Source of the DNA: a virus
IMG/VR virus record: IMGVR_UViG_3300048625_000299
Coordinates: 1 to 64,000 of that record
Reading direction: 5' to 3' (one strand)
Length of the DNA stretch: 64,000 nucleotides
A program made the translations under genes and the position numbers. Each line of letters starts with the position of its first letter. The first letter of the stretch is position 1. The notes below the pieces were generated by a model. It ran no database searches, was not told where the DNA came from, and saw only the letters and a program-made list of their open reading frames with translations. This document shows, piece by piece, positions 9,453-18,408 of the stretch.

Positions 9453-10508
9453 ATGAAGATAGCCCTGCTAGGTGACACGCATATTGGTGCGCGTAACGAC
9501 AACCTGAATTTCCATGAGTTCTTCAAGAAGTTTTACGACGAAGTATTCTTTCCATACCTCCATGAACATAAGATCGACCATGTGATTCAGCTTGGCGATA
9601 TGTTCGATCGTCGAAAATATATCAACTTTCAATCGTTGAAACATGGTCGTGAGTATTTGTTGAATCCGTTAAATGATCTCAACGCTTGGGCCTTGGTCGG
9701 CAATCACGACACCTACTACAAGAATACGAACGACGTCAATTCGTTGGAGCTGTTGCTTGATGGGTACAAAAACATCAACGTAATCAACACACCTACAGAG
9801 ATCCACTTCGAAGACAAGTTGTTCCTGCTGATGCCATGGATATGTCCAGAGAATGAGCGAGAGTGTATCGACGCAATAACAAACACCAAAGCAGATGTTG
9901 TTATCGGACATTTTGAAATCACCGGATTTGAAATGTATAGAGGAACTGTGTGTGATGAGGGATTGGATGTTAGCATCTTCCGTCGACCACCAATGGTGTT
10001 GTCTGGACACTTTCACCACAGATCGCAGAATGGAAATATCCACTATCTCGGAACACCATATGAAATGACATGGTCCGATCATGGAGACATCAAGGGATTC
10101 CACATCTACGACACTGACACTGGCGAGCTCGAATTCATCCCCAACCCTCATGTCATGTTCCATAAGATCCTGTATGATGATCAGGAGAAGACGATGGAAG
10201 AAGTCACAAGCATCGATTATGAGAAGTATAGTGGAACCATTGTCAAGCTGATTGTCAGGACCAAGAATAACCCAGCATGGTTCGATCTTATGATCGATAA
10301 GCTAGAGAAGGCTGGTGTTAGTGATATCCAAGTCGTTGAGGATCATTTCCACCTAGATGTGGAAACGGATGATGAAATCATTAACGAAGCTGAAGATACG
10401 CTAACCATCTTGACGAAGTACATCGACGGGCTGCAGATACAAGGTGACAGACAACGTCTTGATTCGCTAATGCAGAACTTATATCACGAAGCATTGAGTA
10501 CAGAATAA
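9453..10508 (+). CDS. 47: Recombination endonuclease subunit gp47 (SbcD/Mre11-like)
   Basis: 351 residues (T4: 339). Metallophosphoesterase motifs in order: GDTHIG at 7, QLGDMFDRR near 48, GNHDTY near 86, and GHF/SGHFHHR further on, all metal ligands present. With gp46 it resects DNA ends for recombination-dependent replication and host DNA degradation. Unlike T4, gp46 is not the immediately next gene: an epimerase gene lies between. Confidence 0.94.
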   Translation: MKIALLGDTHIGARNDNLNFHEFFKKFYDEVFFPYLHEHKIDHVIQLGDMFDRRKYINFQSLKHGREYLLNPLNDLNAWALVGNHDTYYKNTNDVNSLELLLDGYKNINVINTPTEIHFEDKLFLLMPWICPENERECIDAITNTKADVVIGHFEITGFEMYRGTVCDEGLDVSIFRRPPMVLSGHFHHRSQNGNIHYLGTPYEMTWSDHGDIKGFHIYDTDTGELEFIPNPHVMFHKILYDDQEKTMEEVTSIDYEKYSGTIVKLIVRTKNNPAWFDLMIDKLEKAGVSDIQVVEDHFHLDVETDDEIINEAEDTLTILTKYIDGLQIQGDRQRLDSLMQNLYHEALSTE

Positions 10509-11227
10509 TGAGATTCTTGATCACAGGACATGAGGGGTTTATTGGCCGCCATGTATTCGAATACTACTCATCTAAGTATGATTGTGTAGGACTGGATATC
10601 AAATCCGGCAACGATATTACCGAGTGTGTGTTGCCAGAATGTGATGTCATCATCCACCTTGCTGGGTTGCCTGGTGTAAGGCGTAGCAAGGAGTTTCCAG
10701 AAGACTATTGGCACGCCAATGTGATTGGTAGTCAGAGGGTATTTGAACATGCTGAACGCATTGGAGCAAGGCTGTTGTATGCGTCTAGTTCGTCCGTAAA
10801 GGGGTGGTACAACAATCCATATGCCACGACCAAGAAGGTGGTGGAAATGATTGCTCCTCCACGTTCATTGGGAATGAGATTCCATACTGTATATGGCCGC
10901 GATTCTCGACCCGACATGATGTATGATATGTTGATCGGCCATCGTGCAAGGTACATTACCAACCACATGCGAGACTTTACACACGTTGATGATGTTGTAA
11001 CAGCTATAGACGTACTGTATAATAATGGGGTTTGTGGTATTGTTGACATAGGATCTAACAATCCAGTATCTGTAATTGAGCTATCGCAGGCAGCAGGCCA
11101 ATCACTACCAATAATGCAAGTGGGTGGAGAGGCCCACATTACGTGCGCCAATACCACATTATTAACTTCGCTTGGTTGGAAGCCAACGAAGCATGTATTA
11201 ACTGAAATGCGTAATGATATACTTTAA
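10508..11227 (+). CDS. NAD-dependent sugar-nucleotide epimerase/dehydratase (extended SDR)
   Basis: 239 residues with the Rossmann motif GHEGFIG (residues 8-14), the segment VIIHLAGLPGVRRS, a Ser-rich ASSSSV strand and the catalytic YATTK (Tyr and Lys). Close to UDP-glucuronate/UDP-glucose 4-epimerase-like enzymes but shorter than the usual 310-340 residues, so the substrate domain is reduced. It shares one base with the gp47 stop and overlaps gp46 by 14 bases, so it is translated as part of the 47-46 operon. Substrate unknown. Confidence 0.85.
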   Translation: MRFLITGHEGFIGRHVFEYYSSKYDCVGLDIKSGNDITECVLPECDVIIHLAGLPGVRRSKEFPEDYWHANVIGSQRVFEHAERIGARLLYASSSSVKGWYNNPYATTKKVVEMIAPPRSLGMRFHTVYGRDSRPDMMYDMLIGHRARYITNHMRDFTHVDDVVTAIDVLYNNGVCGIVDIGSNNPVSVIELSQAAGQSLPIMQVGGEAHITCANTTLLTSLGWKPTKHVLTEMRNDIL

Positions 11228-12929
11228 GACTATACGATGGAAGAACTTGCTCAGCACAGGCAATGTCTTTACGGAAATTCAATTCGACAAACATAAGACC
11301 ACATTGATTGTGGGTGAGAATGGTGCTGGTAAGTCGACGATGCTTGATGCGTTGTCATTTGCGATGTATGGCAAGCCGTTCCGCAATATCAAGAAGAACC
11401 AATTGATCAATACAGTCAATGGTAAGGGTGCTACAGTTGAGCTTGAATTCTCTATCGGCAAAAAAGAGTACAAGATTGTACGTGGAATTAAACCAAACGT
11501 GTTTGATATCTTCGTCGATGGCAATTTGATTGATCAGAATGCCGATGCAAAAGAGTATCAAGCGATGCTCGAGACTCAGATTCTGAAATTGAACCAGAAG
11601 TCGTTTGCTCAGATCGTCATCTTAGGCAGCGCATCATTCGTACCCTTCATGCAGTTGCAAACGGCTCACAGAAGAGAGATTATTGAAGATCTTTTGGACA
11701 TCGGCATCTTCTCGACGATGAATAGCCTGCTGAAGGATAAGGTCGCTCTGAATAAGATCAAGATGTCTGATGCTGATAATGCGATTCGTTCGAATGCTGA
11801 CAAGATCGAGATGTACAACAAGCACATCCAAATATTGAAACAGAATAACGATGAGCTGATTGAACAGAAGCGCCAACAATCGTCCAAGCTGTTGGACGAT
11901 ATCGATAATGCTAACAGCAGTATCACGAGGATCAATGGTGAGATTGAGACACTCAATGGAAGCATTACAGACCAAGACAAGGTACGGAAGAAGCTAGAGA
12001 CGATCCGAACAATGTCGGGGAAGGTGGATCATCGTCTTGAAAAGATCAAAAAGGATATTGAATTCTTTAATGCCCATGATGACTGTCCGACATGCCGACA
12101 AGGAATTGCACACGAACATAAGGCTGAGATTCTAGAAAAGAACAATGCCCAGGTTTCTGAAATCGAACAAGGTAAGAGCCAGATTACAGAAGAGCTTGAA
12201 AGTATCAACACTAGACTTACCGAGATCTCCAGCGTATCATCTTCAATCTCTACTAAAAACAGAGAAGTGTCAGACCTACTCGTTCAAGTCCGCACTTGGT
12301 CCAACTTCGTAAGAGGGATCGAGCAAGAGATTGAGAAGCTGAATAACAATACGAAGCAGATCGACACTAACGATCAAGAGATCAACACATATAAAGAAGC
12401 ATTGAAATTGGCCATTGCTTCCAAAGAAGAGTTGACGAAGGACAAGTCTACGTTCGATGTTGCAAGCATCTTGTTAAAGGATACTGGTATCAAGACGAAA
12501 ATCATCAAGCAGTATGTACCCGTGATCAATAAGCTGATTAACAAATACTTGGCAGCGATGGACTTCTTTGTTAATTTTGAATTAAATGAGAGTTTTGAAG
12601 AAACAATTAAGTCGAGGTTCCGCGATGAATTTACATACGACTCCTTCAGTGAGGGAGAAAAGAGCCGTATTGATTTGGCTTTGTTATTCGCTTGGCGCGC
12701 TGTGGCTAAGTTGCGCAATAGCGCAAGTACCAATTTGCTGATTATGGATGAGGTATTCGATAGCTCACTCGATGTGCAGGGCGGTGATGAATTGATTAAG
12801 ATTATCCAAAGCATTGTCGGCGATTCTAATGTATTCGTGATCAGCCACAAGACAGACCAACTGATGGATAAGTTTGAGCATGTAATCAAATTCCAGAAGG
12901 TAAAGAACTTCAGCCAAATAGCAACATAA
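11214..12929 (+). CDS. 46: Recombination endonuclease subunit gp46 (SbcC/Rad50-like)
   Basis: 571 residues (T4: 560). Walker A GENGAGKS at about 33-40, long coiled-coil arms, a zinc hook CPTC near residue 290, ABC signature FSEGEKSRIDLALLF near 480 and Walker B LLIMDEVFD near 507. ATP-driven partner of gp47. Starts inside the end of the epimerase gene. Confidence 0.95.
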   Translation: MIYFKTIRWKNLLSTGNVFTEIQFDKHKTTLIVGENGAGKSTMLDALSFAMYGKPFRNIKKNQLINTVNGKGATVELEFSIGKKEYKIVRGIKPNVFDIFVDGNLIDQNADAKEYQAMLETQILKLNQKSFAQIVILGSASFVPFMQLQTAHRREIIEDLLDIGIFSTMNSLLKDKVALNKIKMSDADNAIRSNADKIEMYNKHIQILKQNNDELIEQKRQQSSKLLDDIDNANSSITRINGEIETLNGSITDQDKVRKKLETIRTMSGKVDHRLEKIKKDIEFFNAHDDCPTCRQGIAHEHKAEILEKNNAQVSEIEQGKSQITEELESINTRLTEISSVSSSISTKNREVSDLLVQVRTWSNFVRGIEQEIEKLNNNTKQIDTNDQEINTYKEALKLAIASKEELTKDKSTFDVASILLKDTGIKTKIIKQYVPVINKLINKYLAAMDFFVNFELNESFEETIKSRFRDEFTYDSFSEGEKSRIDLALLFAWRAVAKLRNSASTNLLIMDEVFDSSLDVQGGDELIKIIQSIVGDSNVFVISHKTDQLMDKFEHVIKFQKVKNFSQIAT

Positions 12930-12937
12930 GGAAAAAT

Positions 12938-13534
12938 ATGATTTTAAATTTAGTAGACACAGGCAATCCGCTGCTGTATAAAGAATTGGAAGAGTTTGAT
13001 TTTGCAAACCCACCTTGCGACCCAGTCGAGTTAGCAAACAACCTAATCGAAACGATGGCTCATCATCGCGGTCTGGGGTTGTCATCCAACCAGTGTGGAT
13101 TGCCATATCGAGTGTTTGCGTTGTGGTCGGAGCAACCGCTTGTTGTATTTAATCCACGTATTATCGACCAGTCCTCAGAATTCGTCCAATTGGAAGAAGG
13201 CTGCTTGACTTTTCCAAATCTTTTTATTAAAATAAAGCGTCCGAAGATTATCAAGGTTCGTTTCCAAGATGTCACAGGTGCTACTCATACTGAAAAGTTT
13301 ATCGGCATGACTGCTCGTGGCTTCCTCCACGAGATGGATCATTTGGACGGCATCATTTATCAGAAGCGCGCTTCTGTACCGCAGTTGAACAAATCTGTGA
13401 ATCAGCGCAAGATGCTAGAGCGTAGGTTGAAGCGTGGTGAGGTGTATTATAAGCCAGCCGAAGTACCAGGTGTTGTATCCACAGACGGTACCATCACATT
13501 CAACACACGTACTGATACAATTACAAACGGTTAA
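12938..13534 (+). CDS. def: Peptide deformylase
   Basis: 198 residues with all three deformylase motifs: GLGLSSNQ (motif I), EEGCLTF (motif II, metal Cys) and HEMDH (motif III, two metal His plus catalytic Glu). It removes the N-formyl group from new proteins; phage versions often lack the C-terminal helix, but this one retains a roughly 45-residue tail. It lies between gp46 and the deazaguanine genes. Confidence 0.92.
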   Translation: MILNLVDTGNPLLYKELEEFDFANPPCDPVELANNLIETMAHHRGLGLSSNQCGLPYRVFALWSEQPLVVFNPRIIDQSSEFVQLEEGCLTFPNLFIKIKRPKIIKVRFQDVTGATHTEKFIGMTARGFLHEMDHLDGIIYQKRASVPQLNKSVNQRKMLERRLKRGEVYYKPAEVPGVVSTDGTITFNTRTDTITNG

Positions 13535-13542
13535 GGAATTAC

Positions 13543-14376
13543 ATGGCAAAATTAAAAGTAGCAGAGTTATTTTACAGCGTCCAAGGTGAAGGACGTTACA
13601 TGGGCGTGCCGTCCGTGTTCCTCCGCATCTTCGGATGCAACTTCAAATGTGAAGGCTTCGGATTGCCTAAAGGAGAATTGAGTAATGAAAGAAACCTCGT
13701 CGATGCTGACTCAATCAAGAACTACAAAGACCTCCCACTCGTTAGCACCGGATGTGACTCTTATGCGTCTTGGGATCCTCGTTTTAAGCATCTTAGTCCT
13801 GTTCTTAGCACCGATAGCGTTGCCGATGCTATTATGGATATGCTTCCGTTTGGTGAGTGGAAAGAAGAGCACTTAGTTATTACAGGCGGCGAGCCGTTGC
13901 TCGGCTGGCAACGTGCATACCCAGACCTGCTTAAGCATCCTAAGATGTTGGCATTGAAGGAACTGACATTCGAGACGAATGGTACACAAGAGCTGACCAA
14001 AGAGTTTGCGGACTTCTTAAAGGAGTCATTTGAGTATGACCAGCTGACATTCTCTGTTAGTCCTAAGCTCAGCGTCAGTGGCGAGAAATGGGAAGAGGCG
14101 ATCTGCCCTCAAATCGTCGCTGAGTACAACAAGATCGGATACACATACTTGAAGTTCGTGGTCGCATCTGAGGAAGATGTCCAAGAAGCTGTTAAGGCTA
14201 CTGCAGAATATCGTGCAGCTGGTTTTGATGGGCCGGTGTATTTGATGCCGGTTGGTGGTGTAGAGAGCGTGTACACCATGAACGCTAAAAACGTAGCAAT
14301 CGCTGCTATGAATCTAGGTTACCGCTACAGCGATCGTTTGCAGGTACCTCTTTTTAAGAATGAGTGGGGCACATGA
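13543..14376 (+). CDS. queE: 7-carboxy-7-deazaguanine synthase QueE
   Basis: Radical-SAM enzyme converting 6-carboxytetrahydropterin to 7-carboxy-7-deazaguanine. Begins with YSVQGEGRYMGVPSVFLR, then GCNFKC supplies two cluster cysteines (near residues 30 and 34). The canonical third cysteine, normally three residues on, is displaced; a candidate is the Cys in TGCDSYASWDP near residue 69, a variant I know from other phage and bacterial QueE proteins. 277 residues. Overlaps the next gene by 4 bases (ATGA). Confidence 0.9.
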   Translation: MAKLKVAELFYSVQGEGRYMGVPSVFLRIFGCNFKCEGFGLPKGELSNERNLVDADSIKNYKDLPLVSTGCDSYASWDPRFKHLSPVLSTDSVADAIMDMLPFGEWKEEHLVITGGEPLLGWQRAYPDLLKHPKMLALKELTFETNGTQELTKEFADFLKESFEYDQLTFSVSPKLSVSGEKWEEAICPQIVAEYNKIGYTYLKFVVASEEDVQEAVKATAEYRAAGFDGPVYLMPVGGVESVYTMNAKNVAIAAMNLGYRYSDRLQVPLFKNEWGT

Positions 14377-14825
14377 TCAATTACTCTAATACAGAATTTG
14401 TAGATGACATCGACAAACTAACACACCAGATCATTGGGTCTGGTAAGCATTACGATTACATCGTTGGCGTGGTTCGTGGAGGAGCGATCCCAGCAGTATG
14501 CCTTTCGCATAGATTAGGTCTCCCGATGAAATGTGTGTCGTGGTCAACATTTCATGGAGATCAGATGCGAGAGTCTGCATGGGACATTGCAGAAGACATC
14601 CATGACGGCAAGAAGGTACTTTTAGTAGACGACATCCTCGACTCTGGACGAACGATCAAAGAATTGTTTGAAGATTGGGATGTGCAAAAGGAACAAGTTG
14701 ATGTTGCAGTGTTGATCTATAACACCGATCAGTCTATAGTACCAGAATACTATGGCAGAAAAGTAAACAAAGGTGTCGATCCGAGTTGGATCACCTTTTG
14801 GTGGGAAACAGAGGATGAGGAATAA
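14373..14825 (+). CDS. Purine phosphoribosyltransferase, Gpt-like
   Basis: 150 residues. PRPP-binding motif VLLVDDILDSGRT near residue 85, upstream VVRGGAIPA loop and a C-terminal aromatic-rich WITFWWE that resembles the end of xanthine-guanine phosphoribosyltransferase. It sits between queE and queD. One idea is that it salvages guanine released when DpdA swaps deazaguanine into DNA; this is inference from context. Start chosen at 14373 because it overlaps the queE stop; GTG at 14364 is an alternative. Confidence 0.8.
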   Translation: MINYSNTEFVDDIDKLTHQIIGSGKHYDYIVGVVRGGAIPAVCLSHRLGLPMKCVSWSTFHGDQMRESAWDIAEDIHDGKKVLLVDDILDSGRTIKELFEDWDVQKEQVDVAVLIYNTDQSIVPEYYGRKVNKGVDPSWITFWWETEDEE

Positions 14826-14827
14826 TA

Positions 14828-15331
14828 ATGAGTAAACCAGTCGTACAGTACAAATATACAAGTACTAAAGAGTATCATAATGCGTTTCCGGTTGCATACC
14901 GCCAATGGCGTGCCGATTCGCATTGCAACTTGATTCATGGCTATGCATTCAGCATGAAGTTCTATTTTGGGACAGATGACTTGGATGTTCGCAACTGGGC
15001 AGCAGACTATGGCGGTCTGAAGGAATTGAAAAACGTGCTCGAAAGTCAATTTGACCACACGCTCCTTGTAGCAGAAGATGATCCAGAGCTTGATTTCTAT
15101 AAAGAGATGGAAAAGCGTAAGTTGGCTAAACTTACCATCCTACCAAAGCTAGGGTGTGAAGGCCTTTCGGATCAATTATACAAGTACGTGAATGGTGTAT
15201 ACATTCCAGATATGTGGGGTCCTGCAGAAGCAGCTCGTCTGTGGTGTTACAGAGTTGAAGTACGTGAGACTCAAAGTAACATGGCCTTCCGTGAAGGACA
15301 TCGTGAATGGAATGAGGACTTGTTCGCATAA
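14828..15331 (+). CDS. queD: 6-carboxytetrahydropterin synthase QueD-like
   Basis: 167 residues of the PTPS/QueD T-fold family. Recognisable blocks: FPVAYRQWRADSHCNLIHGY (residues 20-39), a central FDHTLL and a C-terminal VEVRET with the substrate-binding Glu. Compared with typical QueD (FxxAHxL...C...HGH), two zinc-ligand positions read Tyr instead of His, while His37 is kept and another His (32) precedes the Cys. Converts dihydroneopterin triphosphate in the deazaguanine route. Confidence 0.85.
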   Translation: MSKPVVQYKYTSTKEYHNAFPVAYRQWRADSHCNLIHGYAFSMKFYFGTDDLDVRNWAADYGGLKELKNVLESQFDHTLLVAEDDPELDFYKEMEKRKLAKLTILPKLGCEGLSDQLYKYVNGVYIPDMWGPAEAARLWCYRVEVRETQSNMAFREGHREWNEDLFA

Positions 15332-15549
15332 TGGCATTCAAGCAATTTGCATGGGTCCCAGATGGGACTTATGATTATAGAGAATACCTAGTACGCTACG
15401 TTCTGAAGGACGGCAATGCTACTACAGTTCTTTCAAAGATGTGGGTTGACTCTGGCCCACCTGATGAACTATCATCAGAGTTAAAGCAACCATGGGGAGC
15501 GTTTCCAGACTTCCCTCCTAAACCACCAAAGAAAGTAGAACAGAAATGA
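15331..15549 (+). CDS. Small hypothetical protein between queD and folE
   Basis: 72 residues, proline-rich C-terminus (FPDFPPKPPKK). Its ATG overlaps the queD stop and its own stop overlaps the folE start, so it is translationally coupled in the deazaguanine operon. No family recognised. Confidence 0.65.
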   Translation: MAFKQFAWVPDGTYDYREYLVRYVLKDGNATTVLSKMWVDSGPPDELSSELKQPWGAFPDFPPKPPKKVEQK

Positions 15550-16295
15550 TCGCAGAAGGATTTGACGATAAAGGAAAAGCAGCTTCTAAGAAGAAAGCTG
15601 ATGTAGAGGGTACGTACTTGGTATCCGCCACAGTACGCAATCGACTGAAGCAAGCTAATAAGCGCTTCAATGCAAACGACAATATCTCTGAGTTCCTGAA
15701 AGAGGACGAAATTCCTAAGCTGGTTGACGAGGTCGCTGGGAAGTTCCAAGGCGTGTTGGAGAGCTTGGTTATTGACGTTGAAAACGACCCAAATTCCCAT
15801 GACACAGCTCGCCGCTTGGCGAAGATGTACGTGTATGAATTGATGGCTGGTCGCTATGAGAAGCCACCAAAAGTAACTGCGTTCCCCAACACAGGACCAG
15901 AACGATTCGAAGGCATGTTAGTTGTACGTGCTGAATTGATCTCTATGTGTTCGCACCACCACCAGCCAGTTAAGGGTACTGCTATTATTGGCATCATCCC
16001 TACAGGCGAAGTTATTGGGCTATCGAAGTATGCTCGTATTGCTCAGTGGTGTGCTCGTCGTGGTACGTTGCAAGAAGACCTCGCGAATCAAATCGCTAAG
16101 GAAATTATGAATGCAACAGACACAGAGAATTGCGCAGTGTATATCCAAGCAACTCATGGTTGTATGGAAAACCGAGGTGTGATGGCTCACTCGAGCTTGA
16201 CACAGACAAGCGTGGTCCATGGCTTATTCCACAACGATTCAGTTAAGGCTGAGTTCATGTCGAATGTGAAGTTGCAATTCGCAACAGCACGCTAA
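15546..16295 (+). CDS. folE: GTP cyclohydrolase I FolE
   Basis: 249 residues. Zinc and catalytic motifs CSHHHQP (near residue 134), GLSKYAR and the C-terminal HGCMENRGV with the second zinc Cys are present. Makes dihydroneopterin triphosphate from GTP, the first step to 7-deazaguanines (and folate). The first 70 residues are a polar extension not needed for the core fold. Part of the queE-queD-folE-dpdA block. Confidence 0.93.
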   Translation: MIAEGFDDKGKAASKKKADVEGTYLVSATVRNRLKQANKRFNANDNISEFLKEDEIPKLVDEVAGKFQGVLESLVIDVENDPNSHDTARRLAKMYVYELMAGRYEKPPKVTAFPNTGPERFEGMLVVRAELISMCSHHHQPVKGTAIIGIIPTGEVIGLSKYARIAQWCARRGTLQEDLANQIAKEIMNATDTENCAVYIQATHGCMENRGVMAHSSLTQTSVVHGLFHNDSVKAEFMSNVKLQFATAR

Positions 16296-16322
16296 TTATT
16301 TTATTATAGGAGTGATTATATT

Positions 16323-16547
16323 ATGACACAAAAAAAGCGTATCCTTACATCATTATCATCTGGCAAAGAGTTGTCTGCAAAACAACTGACATCTTTGTAT
16401 AAGATCGCATCCCCAACAAAGGTGATCTCTACCCTCCGTGCAGAGGGTCATAAGATCCAATTGAAGAAGCACACCGACCGTTCTGGTCGCACTACATCCA
16501 AATATCATTTGGTATCTAAGTCAACTCGCAAAACAGCTACAGCTTAA
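16323..16547 (+). CDS. Small winged-helix-like basic protein
   Basis: 74 residues, basic. The order helix (GKELSAKQLTSLYKI), helix (PTKVISTLRAEG) and strand pair (HKIQLKKH...KYHLV) resembles a winged-helix DNA-binding domain. It could be a phage repressor or transcription accessory protein. A short hairpin follows. Confidence 0.7.
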   Translation: MTQKKRILTSLSSGKELSAKQLTSLYKIASPTKVISTLRAEGHKIQLKKHTDRSGRTTSKYHLVSKSTRKTATA

Positions 16548-16553
16548 TGCAAT

Positions 16554-16573
16554 ACCCGCCTAGTGCGGGTTTC
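16554..16573 (+). terminator. Hairpin after the winged-helix gene
   Basis: ACCCGC-CTAGT-GCGGGT hairpin with only a three-base T run, so a weak terminator or mRNA-stabilising stem. Confidence 0.5.
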
Positions 16574-16590
16574 ACATTGAAAGGTGTAGC

Positions 16591-17121
16591 ATGATTGTTA
16601 CCACATATGAGTTGGGCGATCTTGCTAATGGTGGATTTAAAAAGTCGAAGCTGGCTGAGGAAGCATTACTTAAATTAGTTGCCAGTAAGAAGAGATTGTC
16701 GTATAGTGTAGACTTGACTGAGGGAAAGAATACAGATTGGGATGGTATGTTAGGTACTGACCCAATCGAAATTAAGTTCTCAGCCAAGATGTTTACTGGC
16801 GAAAACCGATTCGGCAATTTCTTCGAGACGCATTATAAGAGCGGAAAACCATCTGCTCTTCTATTAACAAAAGCCACGAAATATATTACAGTAAGCCCTG
16901 GTTGGTCAAATAAGTACGCATCCGTTACAGGCAAAGTGCGTATGTGGAATGTAAATGAGCTATTGAATGTAATGGATAATCCATACCCTGTAGTCGAGTT
17001 TGATTATGGTGAAAAAGGATTCTTTGTACCAAACAAGTCTTCCCTAGTTAATCACGAATGGGTTGGCGACGTTTCGTTCGATCAAGAAAAGCGTAGTTAC
17101 AATATTTCAAATTGGATATAA
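16591..17121 (+). CDS. Hypothetical protein, possible PD-(D/E)xK nuclease fold
   Basis: 176 residues. The segment TDWDGML followed closely by PIEIKFSAK (residues about 48-66) has the Asp...Glu-x-Lys spacing of restriction-enzyme-like nucleases. No other motif is visible. It is within the deazaguanine/nucleotide block. Nuclease function is an inference from one local motif. Confidence 0.7.
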   Translation: MIVTTYELGDLANGGFKKSKLAEEALLKLVASKKRLSYSVDLTEGKNTDWDGMLGTDPIEIKFSAKMFTGENRFGNFFETHYKSGKPSALLLTKATKYITVSPGWSNKYASVTGKVRMWNVNELLNVMDNPYPVVEFDYGEKGFFVPNKSSLVNHEWVGDVSFDQEKRSYNISNWI

Positions 17122-17125
17122 GATA

Positions 17126-17566
17126 ATGAATACTATTAATGTGACGGGGGATTCGGTAGTGACTATCAACACCCCACCTAAGTCATACATCTGGGTTACC
17201 TTCCAGAAAGAAGGAATCCACAAATACCCAGCAGCAGCGACTGATCCCAAACTGGCAACAGGCGATTGGCTTGATGTTAGCTTCCTAGGTGTACCGCATC
17301 GCCATATTTTCCACTTCCGTGTGGAGATGGAAGTGTTCCACGATGACCGTGATGTTGAATTTATCCAAGCAAAGCGCTGGATGGAGAGCTGGTATCAGGA
17401 CGGAACATTGGCACTCGACTTCAAGTCTTGCGAGATGATGGCTAAAGAATTGTATGCGAAATGCATCAAGCAATGGCCAGATCGTGATTATGTAGTCCAA
17501 GTATCGGAGGACGGCGAAAACGGCTGCCGCATTGTGTTCGATAAACCGAAGGTGTATGGTCAATGA
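17126..17566 (+). CDS. Conserved hypothetical protein upstream of dpdA
   Basis: 146 residues. A central strand-rich block with HRHIFHFRVEMEV and a helix with FKSCEMMAKELYAKC. The paired His residues recall metal sites of T-fold enzymes (QueD/FolE family) but the rest does not let me assign it. Start at ATG 17126, five bases after the previous stop; it overlaps dpdA by 4 bases, suggesting a linked role. Confidence 0.7.
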   Translation: MNTINVTGDSVVTINTPPKSYIWVTFQKEGIHKYPAAATDPKLATGDWLDVSFLGVPHRHIFHFRVEMEVFHDDRDVEFIQAKRWMESWYQDGTLALDFKSCEMMAKELYAKCIKQWPDRDYVVQVSEDGENGCRIVFDKPKVYGQ

Positions 17567-18408
17567 TTAACTTCTGCCACATTTCCCCAACCAAGTACCT
17601 AGAGCAGTTCACAGAGCAGAATGGCGCTCATTTGATTCTGGCTCACCTAGTCGAGACTGATCCTGACTACTGCGAATTCTATGCAAACCTAGAAGATGGC
17701 AAGTATAAGATCATGGACAACTCTGCATTCGAGATGTTCAAGCTTGGCCGTCCGATGTATGACTCTGATAAGCTGATCGAAATGGCAAAGGCATGTAAAG
17801 CTGATTGCGTCGTGATGTCTGATTATCCTAAGATGCATTCATCACATACAGTTAACGCTGCTGTCAAGATGATTCCTGAATTGAAGGGTGCAGGATTCGA
17901 TACATTCTTCTGCCCACAAAGTGAACTCGGCGACATTGAAGATCTGATGTCTACGATGGCATGGGCACTGAACAATCCAAACATCGATTTGATTGGTATG
18001 TCCATCCTAGCATGTCCTATTGCAATGGGCGTGAATGAAAGCACGTTCAATGATGGCAAGCGTTCTGATTCTTATAAGATGCAACGATTCACATCGCGCT
18101 TTGCTGTATTTGATGAAATGCAACGTCGTGGCCTATTGAACGACTTGGCAATGAAGCGTTTCCATTGTTTGGGGATGGTTGATGGCCCTAAAGAGATTCG
18201 CTTGCTTAAGCAATTCGAACAATACATCTTCTCATGGGATTCAAGTGCTGCTGTATGGGCTGGCATTCACGGTCTCCAGTTCGACGGATCTCCTACTGGT
18301 CTGACGAACGGTAAGTTTGAGAAGGAAGTGGAATTTGACTACGTCGGCGAAGTGAATACACAATCAGTACAATACAATATCAATTATATCAGCGGACTTC
18401 TTAAATGA
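17563..18408 (+). CDS. dpdA: DpdA-like DNA 7-deazaguanine transglycosylase
   Basis: 281 residues. A TGT-like (queuine tRNA-ribosyltransferase related) barrel protein: IMDNSAFEM near residue 50 holds the likely nucleophile-side Asp, then MSDYPKMHSS, a LIGMSILACP strand and a FHCLGMVDGPKE block. Phage DpdA proteins exchange guanine in DNA for a 7-deazaguanine; clustering with FolE, QueD and QueE supports DNA rather than tRNA as substrate. No queC is seen in this window, so either preQ0 is completed elsewhere or an earlier intermediate is used. Confidence 0.75.
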   Translation: MINFCHISPTKYLEQFTEQNGAHLILAHLVETDPDYCEFYANLEDGKYKIMDNSAFEMFKLGRPMYDSDKLIEMAKACKADCVVMSDYPKMHSSHTVNAAVKMIPELKGAGFDTFFCPQSELGDIEDLMSTMAWALNNPNIDLIGMSILACPIAMGVNESTFNDGKRSDSYKMQRFTSRFAVFDEMQRRGLLNDLAMKRFHCLGMVDGPKEIRLLKQFEQYIFSWDSSAAVWAGIHGLQFDGSPTGLTNGKFEKEVEFDYVGEVNTQSVQYNINYISGLLK

